Part shown: piece by piece, positions 34,861 to 40,449 of the stretch
Layout of the letters: each line of letters begins with the position of its first letter
Position numbering within the stretch: position 1 is the first letter of the stretch
NCBI GenBank assembly: GCA_018698135.1
Contig: JABINZ010000121.1
Location: 1-40,449 of the forward strand
Source: Bacteroidota bacterium
Lineage (GTDB): Bacteria > Bacteroidota > Bacteroidia > CAILMK01 > JAAYUY01
Direction of reading: 5' to 3'
DNA length: 40,449 nucleotides
Made by a program: the position numbers and the translations under genes
Notes under the pieces: model-generated
What the model saw: only the letters and a program-made list of their open reading frames with translations
Databases searched by the model: none
Told to the model about the DNA's origin: nothing

Positions 34861-35706
34861 CTAATCACTGTTTTTGGACTCTTGAATTCGCTCCTTGGTC
34901 AGCACTTTGATATTTTGCTTTTTCAACAAGCGAAAATAGAAGTATATAACACCTGCGATTACAAAAATGGAAATGAATTGCGAATGAGAAATTACATTAT
35001 CAATAATATAACCTCTGGCTTCATCTCCTCTGAATATTTCAATAATACTCCTGCCAATTGCATACAAGGTTAAATAGATCAAAAACAATTGTCCGTGAAA
35101 CTGCTTTCTGGATTTGATCACGCTTAATACGATGATAATGATAGCCAGCATGAAAACACTATATAATTGTGTAGGATGCAGGGGTACATCATGGGGATGG
35201 GCTGCACACATCGGATCTGAAAAAGTAATTCCCAGAAAACTATTTGTAGGTACGCCATGGCAACAACCTGCCATAAAACAACCTAAACGACCAAAAGCAT
35301 GGACAATAGGAGCCGTTATGGCTATTATGTCAAGCATCTGAAGAATAGGAATTTTGTTTTTCTTAAAGAAATAAAGCATGGTTGGTATGGCAAATAGTAA
35401 GGAGCCATAAAAGACAAAGCCACTGGAGAAATTCTTCAACAAATTAGCTGGATCTGAAAAATAGTATTTAGGATCTTCAAACCAGGTAAAAACTTTGCCC
35501 CCAACCACTGAAGCAATCACAAGATAAATAAGCAAAGAGGTAATTGTGTCCTGCCCTATATTCAGTTCACGATTCGCTCTCCAGGCAGTATATGCATATG
35601 CAGCAATAATTCCCAATGCTATCATAAACCCATAAGAATGAACAGTTAGATAATCAGGTCCGGGCAAAAAATCTGGCCAAGGAATTCTAAATAGTTGAGG
35701 GTGCAT
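34861..35706 (-). CDS. lgt: Prolipoprotein diacylglyceryl transferase
   Basis: Transfers diacylglycerol from phosphatidylglycerol to the lipobox Cys of prolipoproteins in the inner membrane. 281 residues with about seven helices. Motifs: VHSYGFMIALGI (essential His), GRLGCFMAGCCHG (the signature loop; here the Cys-rich variant of GRIGNFxNxE) and HPTQLYSVF (HPxQLYE-type, with Ser for Glu). The start at 35706 overlaps the dagK-like gene by 20 bases, so they are co-transcribed. It serves the several lipoproteins encoded here. Confidence 0.95.
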   Translation of the reverse strand: MHPQLFRIPWPDFLPGPDYLTVHSYGFMIALGIIAAYAYTAWRANRELNIGQDTITSLLIYLVIASVVGGKVFTWFEDPKYYFSDPANLLKNFSSGFVFYGSLLFAIPTMLYFFKKNKIPILQMLDIIAITAPIVHAFGRLGCFMAGCCHGVPTNSFLGITFSDPMCAAHPHDVPLHPTQLYSVFMLAIIIIVLSVIKSRKQFHGQLFLIYLTLYAIGRSIIEIFRGDEARGYIIDNVISHSQFISIFVIAGVIYFYFRLLKKQNIKVLTKERIQESKNSD

Positions 35707-36664
35707 ATTTCTTGAGTTTTGGATTTACATCAAAGTTAATGGAATTTACAACCACATTCAGGCTAGTCGGTAGAATTTCAATTTCGGATGGTGTATCACC
35801 CAAAAACTCACCATCGGTCTCCACTTTCAATGGAATATCCGAAGAGAATGAAAAAGTTGTGCCTTTGCCTAATCGAACCTTTTTCACCTTCACAAAACTT
35901 CCACTAAATAACCGAAGCACATTTCTGATAACTCCCAATTTGCTCAGGTTAAGGATCATGGTCACATCCAGTTTTGCATTATTGGGTTCAGAAAATGGCA
36001 ATATCATCATGCCTCCACCATTGTACTTACAAACGCCAGCTGCAATGCTTAAAAATTTATGACGATAAACGGTATCATCAATTTTCACTTCTCCACTTAT
36101 ATATTTAGATTTAAATAAATCCATTAGCAAGGTTGAAAAGTAGATCAAGGCTCCTGATTTCCCTTTATCTTTTGCTTTCTGCACATCCCTAACCACCAAG
36201 GCATCAAAACCAAAACCGGCAATATTTGCAAAATACCTGACTTTTTTAACTCCCTCCGAAAAATAGGATAGCTTACCAATATCTTGTTTAAATCGATTGC
36301 CTTCCCTTAATAGTTTTACTGATTCAGCAATTTTAACAGGGTTATTGTAGGTCTTGCCCCAATCGTTTCCGTTACCTACTGGAATGTTTGCTATGAGAAT
36401 TTCATTTGTAGCAATTGTTTTCTGCATGAATACACCATTAATAACCTCATTCATACTACCATCTCCTCCAACAACAGCAAATTTTCGGTATCCTTTTTCT
36501 ACAAATTCACTTGTTTTCTGAATGGCGTGTCCGGGGAACTCGGTAAAAAAAGAATCGAATTGGATTTGATTGTTCTGCAAGCATTCCTGAATATAGGGCC
36601 AATCCTTCAAGCCCTTTCCTTCACCAGCATTTGGATTAACGATGATCATCCATGTATTTTCCAT
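35687..36664 (-). CDS. Diacylglycerol kinase catalytic-domain lipid kinase
   Basis: Soluble DagK/YegS-type lipid kinase, expected to phosphorylate diacylglycerol or a related lipid. 325 residues. N-terminal IIVNPNAGEGKG, the nucleotide loop VVGGDGSMNEVINGVF and IPVGNGNDWGKTY are the family signatures. A beta-rich C-terminal domain follows (LKVETDGEFLGDTPSEIEILP). Its overlap with lgt is functionally sensible: Lgt turns over phospholipid and this class recycles diacylglycerol. Substrate specificity (diacylglycerol, ceramide or sphingosine) cannot be read here. Confidence 0.9.
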   Translation of the reverse strand: MENTWMIIVNPNAGEGKGLKDWPYIQECLQNNQIQFDSFFTEFPGHAIQKTSEFVEKGYRKFAVVGGDGSMNEVINGVFMQKTIATNEILIANIPVGNGNDWGKTYNNPVKIAESVKLLREGNRFKQDIGKLSYFSEGVKKVRYFANIAGFGFDALVVRDVQKAKDKGKSGALIYFSTLLMDLFKSKYISGEVKIDDTVYRHKFLSIAAGVCKYNGGGMMILPFSEPNNAKLDVTMILNLSKLGVIRNVLRLFSGSFVKVKKVRLGKGTTFSFSSDIPLKVETDGEFLGDTPSEIEILPTSLNVVVNSINFDVNPKLKKYAPSTI

Positions 36665-36721
36665 TCGATTTCTATTTTTTCCAGCAGTAAAAATAATTCA
36701 ATTCACTTAATAATTCAGAAC

Positions 36722-36729
36722 TACCTTTG
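36722..36729 (+). promoter_or_regulatory. AEC transporter promoter -7 box, leaderless
   Basis: TACCTTTG, an exact TAnnTTTG match, ending only four bases before the ATG at 36734. The transcript would therefore start at or within a few bases of the start codon. No -33 TTTG at the usual spacing. Confidence 0.5.
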
Positions 36730-36733
36730 TATT

Positions 36734-37642
36734 ATGGATGTAATTCTAATCAAAATACTTCCCGTTATTCTTATTTTTCTATTAGGCTATGTTCTTAAAA
36801 TCCTGAAGGTATTATCTCTTAAAGAGGGAGATATGCTGATTAAAGTGATTTTTAATTTTTCACTTCCAGCTTTAATATTACACTCCATTTCTTCGCTTGC
36901 GCTGACCTTGGAATTAATGTACTTACCTCTTTGTTCCCTTATTGTTATCATTATCGCTTATTTTATTAGTCTGTTAAGTGGCAAAGCTTTGAAGCTAAAA
37001 AAAACCACGCTGGGAACCTTTATCATTGGTGCGATGATACTGAATAGTGGATTTTTAATTCCATTTATCATGTCGGCTTTTGGAGAGGATGGTTTAGCCC
37101 GATTACTCCTTTTTGATTTTACAAATGGCATTCTTGTTTTTACTTTTATATACTACCAAGCAGTAAAATATGGAGGAACAAATGGAGAACATAAAACGCT
37201 GACAAAAAAATTCTTGCGCTCGGCACCCCTTTGGGCTTTACTAATTGCCATGCTTTTGAACCTCAGTCATACTAGCTTTCCAATTCCTATCAAAAGCTTT
37301 CTGAAAATTTCGGGAGATATGACAATTCCTTTAATGATGCTGAGTTTAGGCATCTTTTTTAATCCAAAACTACATAAAGCCAAGCTAGTTGCTGTAGGCA
37401 TATTCATCCGTATGGGAATAGGTTTGGGTTTAGGGATTTTACTTAGTTACCTTTTTAATCTTGATGGTTTGAACAGAATAATAGTTATTATAGGCTCAGC
37501 TGCTCCAATAGGTTTTAACACTTTAACCTTTGCTTCTCTTGAAGATTTAGACAAAGAGTTTGCTGCCAGTTTAGTATCAGCGTCCATTCTTATTGGGATT
37601 TTATATACACCGCTGCTAATTTATTTATTCAATATAAGCTGA
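36734..37642 (+). CDS. AEC-family transporter (auxin efflux carrier/malonate type)
   Basis: Probable secondary transporter of an organic acid or similar solute; the substrate is unknown. 302 residues from ATG 36734 (MDVILIKILPVILIFLLGYVL), about ten helices. Family features: the N-terminal PVILIFLLGYVLK helix, FNFSLPALILHSIS, the internal Asn-containing LNSGFLIPFIMSAFG and the late PIGFNTLTFASLE. A longer frame reaching back to 36527 overlaps the divergent dagK-like gene and has a promoter box inside it; it was rejected. Confidence 0.85.
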   Translation: MDVILIKILPVILIFLLGYVLKILKVLSLKEGDMLIKVIFNFSLPALILHSISSLALTLELMYLPLCSLIVIIIAYFISLLSGKALKLKKTTLGTFIIGAMILNSGFLIPFIMSAFGEDGLARLLLFDFTNGILVFTFIYYQAVKYGGTNGEHKTLTKKFLRSAPLWALLIAMLLNLSHTSFPIPIKSFLKISGDMTIPLMMLSLGIFFNPKLHKAKLVAVGIFIRMGIGLGLGILLSYLFNLDGLNRIIVIIGSAAPIGFNTLTFASLEDLDKEFAASLVSASILIGILYTPLLIYLFNIS

Positions 37643-37660
37643 CAAAAATTAGAACAAATA

Positions 37661-38608
37661 ATGGCCGACAATAACTTCAAATGGGGACACCCAAGACGCT
37701 TCAATGCATATTCAAATTTTCTTCAAAAGAAGTTTGGTAGCAGGGTACAAAAAGTAGCAGTAGATGCAGGCTTTAGCTGCCCCAACCGTGATGGGAAAAT
37801 TGGCTTTGGAGGATGCAGTTTTTGCTCAAATGACGCCTTCAGACCTAAATTTTGCAATACCGAAAACTCCATCACGCAGCAACTTACTGTAGGGATTAAT
37901 CATTACAAAAAAAGATATAAAACGCCCCAGCAATTCATGGCCTATTTTCAGGCATATACGAATACTTATGCATCGATTGATGTTTTGGAGAAGCGCTATC
38001 AGGAAGCATTATCATTTCCTGAAGTGACAGCCCTTTGCATAGGAACCCGACCCGATTGTATGGACGATGATGTGCTGGACTTATTGGAAAACATTGCAAA
38101 AGATTACTATGTATCGGTTGAATTTGGCATAGAATCGATTTATGACGATAGCTTGGAGAGGGTTAATCGTGGACATGGCTTCGAGCAAACTGTAAACATG
38201 CTTAATAAAACAGCTGCCAGAGGTTTGCATACTGGTGGTCATGTTATATTTGGTTTGCCAGGCGAAACCGAAAAAATGATGCTTTATGAAGCAGAGGTTC
38301 TTTCCAGCCTTCCTCTCGATTCCATCAAGTTCCATCAGCTCCAAATTTTAAAAGGAACGCCCATTGAAAGCCAATTCATTAAGCAACCAGCGGATTTTTT
38401 ACAATTCACCTTGGATGAATACCTCGACTTTTTAATTCGCTTTCTGGAAATTTTTAATCCGGACATTGTTGTGGAGCGAATTGCCTCTGAAATTCCAGTT
38501 GAATTCCTGCTCAAAACCTCTTGGGGCAAGGTTCGTTATGAGCAAATTGTTGGCAAACTAGAAAAGCTTTTAGAAGAAAGAGACAGCTGGCAAGGGAAGC
38601 ATTTCTGA
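37661..38608 (+). CDS. YhcC-like radical SAM protein (TIGR01212 type)
   Basis: 315 residues. The radical SAM cluster motif is in the long form seen in YhcC: GFSCPNRDGKIGFGGCSFCS, where CX..GGCSFC provides the three Cys ligands. FGIESIYDDSLERVNRGH and FGLPGETEKMM are typical of the SAM-binding barrel. The C-terminal half (ILKGTPIESQF, VVERIASEIPVEFLL) also fits YhcC. The biochemical role of YhcC is not established. It follows the AEC gene after 18 bases. Confidence 0.88.
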   Translation: MADNNFKWGHPRRFNAYSNFLQKKFGSRVQKVAVDAGFSCPNRDGKIGFGGCSFCSNDAFRPKFCNTENSITQQLTVGINHYKKRYKTPQQFMAYFQAYTNTYASIDVLEKRYQEALSFPEVTALCIGTRPDCMDDDVLDLLENIAKDYYVSVEFGIESIYDDSLERVNRGHGFEQTVNMLNKTAARGLHTGGHVIFGLPGETEKMMLYEAEVLSSLPLDSIKFHQLQILKGTPIESQFIKQPADFLQFTLDEYLDFLIRFLEIFNPDIVVERIASEIPVEFLLKTSWGKVRYEQIVGKLEKLLEERDSWQGKHF

Positions 38609-38793
38609 TTTGGTGCCAGCCCTGATTAATTACAAAAAACTAGACCTCACACTATTTCAAATACATACTTAACTATGTACTAATGGCTCATCTTTACTGT
38701 ATTCGTATTGCTTAAGCAAACACCAGACTACCAAAAGCTTAAGCACAAGCAATTGAATGGCTGTTTGACAAAAATAAGGTAATATATTTTCCG

Positions 38794-38801
38794 TATATTT
38801 G
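38794..38801 (+). promoter_or_regulatory. Promoter -7 box of the terminal PKD protein
   Basis: TATATTTG, an exact TAnnTTTG match, 28 bases before the ATG at 38829. The -33 region is not convincing. Confidence 0.5.
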
Positions 38802-38828
38802 AATAACTCAAATTAGTCTCTACTCTAT

Positions 38829-40449
38829 ATGACCATTAAAACTTCATATCGTAGTTTAATCATCTTACTTTTAGGGATGTTTATTTCATTGAGTTCTTTT
38901 GCCCAAGGTGAATCAGATTGGTGGTATTTCGGAAATCATGCTGGGATCCATTTTCAAAATGGACAGGCAGTAGCAGACACTCATTCTGCAATGGCTTCCT
39001 TTATTTCTTGTGCGTCAATTAGTGATAAAAAAGGCAAGCTTCTGTTTTATACAAATGGTGATAAAGTCTGGAATAAAAATCACCAGCTTATGGAAAATGG
39101 AGATACTATTTCAAATGTCAATTATTTATCCAATCCCAACAGATATTCATGGGTGTCTTTGATTGTCCCTGATCCAGCAAATAAATTACGTTATTATATT
39201 TTTACAACTGACGATCATTATTATGGAACAACCAGTTTATATTATTCTATTGTAGATTTATCTTACAATAATGGATTAGGCAAAGTAATCTCAAAAAGAA
39301 ATGTACTGTTAAGTGATGTATGCTGTAAATTAACGGCAGTTCAGCATTCAGATAAAGAATCGGTTTGGTTGATTTCGCATAAATGGAACTCTTCTTTATT
39401 CTATTCTTTTTTAATCACTAAATCAGGAATCAAAAAGACTGTTATTTCTAGTATAGGAGAATATGTTGGAGGACTAAATAAAAGTCTAAAAGTTGGCTAT
39501 TTACGTATATCACCAAGAAGTGATAAGGTAGTAACTGTAAAGTTTAATTATGGTCAACCTTTGTTGCAACCTTCATTAGAAATATTTGATTTTGACCAAA
39601 GTAGCGGAATCCTTTCCAATCCAATGAATTTAAATATAATTGGCCCAGCAGGAGTTGAGTTCTCACCTGATGGTTCTAAGCTCTATTATACCAGCGAAAA
39701 CTCTAAAATTAACCAGATTGACTTATCATTAAAATCTAATAATGCAATAATTAACTCGCAAAAGGTTATTGGTACTTCAATAGGTTTAGTCTATGCACTT
39801 CAGGTTGCAAAAAATGGTAAAATATATACTTCAAATCAATCCTCAGATTATCTTGGAGTTATTAACTATCCCAATCTGGCTGGTATTAATTGCAGTTTTG
39901 TTGATAGTGGTTTTTATTTAGGAGGAAAACAAAGTATCAGGGGATTGCCTATTTTCATCCAGTCCTATTTCTTCAAACCCGATTTTGAAGCCATTGGAAC
40001 TTGTGAGGGAGATACTACCCAATTTTATGTTTCTGATTCATCCCAAGTGGATTCATTGTATTGGATATTTGATGACAGCATTAGTGGAACAAATAATTAT
40101 TCTAGTTCGTGGGCTCCTAAACATTATTATTCAGATACTGGGCTATATAATATACAAATGATAGTTTACCATGATTCGATTGCTGATACATCATCTCGTG
40201 AAATTCGTATTACTCCTTATCCTTCTGCAAATTTTTCCATAAATGATATTGAGCAGTGCTATCATAACAATTATTTCAAGTTTACTAATTCAAGCAGCAT
40301 CTCAGCTGGCTCATGTTCTTATGAGTGGCAATTTGGAGATTCATTAAAAAGTTATGATACAAATGCTACTCATCACTACAGCAGGGAAGATAGTTTCAAT
40401 GTGGTGCTATATGCACTTTCAGACTATGGTTGTCTGGATACTTTAACTA
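38829..40449 (+). CDS. Exported beta-propeller/PKD protein, truncated by window end
   Basis: The frame is open from ATG 38829 to the last base (540 codons), with no stop inside the window. Residues 1-26 are a Sec signal (MTIKTSYRSL..., ending SSFAQ). The first ~390 residues look like a WD40/PD40 beta-propeller (DWWYFGNHAGIHF, GVEFSPDGSKLYYTSE), a common start in large adhesion or T9SS-exported proteins. At least two PKD-type domains follow, recognisable by YWIFDDSISG...YYSDTGLYNIQM and SYEWQFGDSL...HYSREDSFNVVL. A T9SS or sorting tail is expected beyond the window. Likely cell-surface function; ligand unknown. Confidence 0.85.
   Translation, partial: MTIKTSYRSLIILLLGMFISLSSFAQGESDWWYFGNHAGIHFQNGQAVADTHSAMASFISCASISDKKGKLLFYTNGDKVWNKNHQLMENGDTISNVNYLSNPNRYSWVSLIVPDPANKLRYYIFTTDDHYYGTTSLYYSIVDLSYNNGLGKVISKRNVLLSDVCCKLTAVQHSDKESVWLISHKWNSSLFYSFLITKSGIKKTVISSIGEYVGGLNKSLKVGYLRISPRSDKVVTVKFNYGQPLLQPSLEIFDFDQSSGILSNPMNLNIIGPAGVEFSPDGSKLYYTSENSKINQIDLSLKSNNAIINSQKVIGTSIGLVYALQVAKNGKIYTSNQSSDYLGVINYPNLAGINCSFVDSGFYLGGKQSIRGLPIFIQSYFFKPDFEAIGTCEGDTTQFYVSDSSQVDSLYWIFDDSISGTNNYSSSWAPKHYYSDTGLYNIQMIVYHDSIADTSSREIRITPYPSANFSINDIEQCYHNNYFKFTNSSSISAGSCSYEWQFGDSLKSYDTNATHHYSREDSFNVVLYALSDYGCLDTLT

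Noticed and set aside
36527-36733. N-terminal extension of the AEC transporter
   Set aside because: It is antisense to the dagK-like gene, starts at GTG, and the -7 box at 36722-36729 lies inside it.
1-40449. tRNA or rRNA genes
   Set aside because: No cloverleaf-like or rRNA signature was noticed by eye; a tRNAscan or Infernal run was not possible.

Overview
The window looks like chromosome of an AT-rich member of the Bacteroidota, probably near the marine or anaerobic Bacteroidales. The evidence is: many intergenic matches to the Bacteroidota sigma-A -7 box TAnnTTTG, weak or absent Shine-Dalgarno sequences, a type IX secretion tail (YPNP...GLYLIKL), an exosortase N / VIT-protein operon, a PKD-containing surface protein, and PPDK plus ATP-dependent PEPCK as large central-metabolism genes. 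No rRNA, tRNA, CRISPR array, transposase or phage gene was recognised.

Layout. 1-1034: no confident gene; a ~158-bp hairpin-rich tandem repeat interrupted by a duplicated ppdK terminator and a 67-bp ppdK tail. 1035-10628 (minus): ppdK, pckA with an unusual ~214-residue C-terminal extension, a glycosyltransferase, rpe, pnp and rpsO. 10832-13435 (plus): a T9SS-exported beta-propeller protein and a frameshifted sulfatase-modifying-factor-like gene. 13577-17067: folE (plus), an acyl-CoA synthetase and a queE-like radical SAM gene (both minus). 17287-20656 (plus): gatE and gatD, the two-subunit Glu-tRNA(Gln) amidotransferase classically regarded as archaeal. 20711-26796 (minus): a DUF1361-like membrane protein, a small diacylglycerol/undecaprenol kinase, then the exosortase operon (membrane protein, winged-helix regulator, VIT-domain substrate, XrtN), whose last gene is entered by a 152-bp inverted-repeat element. 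26830-27720: non-coding, with two more inverted-repeat structures. 27722-34744 (plus): TPR membrane protein, ribH, lipoproteins, an S9 peptidase, VanZ-like protein, cdd and three uncharacterised envelope proteins. 34861-36664 (minus): dagK-like kinase and lgt. 36734-40449 (plus): AEC transporter, a YhcC-like radical SAM protein and a PKD/propeller protein that runs off the end.

How the genes relate. PPDK and PckA both act at the PEP node. FolE and QueE are the first and a later enzyme of the 7-deazaguanine (queuosine) route, although they are not one operon. GatE and GatD should form one tRNA-dependent amidotransferase. XrtN and the VIT protein form an enzyme/substrate pair for C-terminal sorting, and Lgt serves the many lipoproteins seen here.

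Most interesting items: (1) a complete GatDE pair in a bacterial chromosome; (2) a ppdK tail copy whose differences from the intact gene are all synonymous; (3) the PEPCK C-terminal extension; (4) the XrtN gene whose last 25 codons come from an inserted repeat; (5) a QueE-like enzyme with an expanded CX3CX11C cluster loop. All calls rest on reading the sequence; no database search was run.
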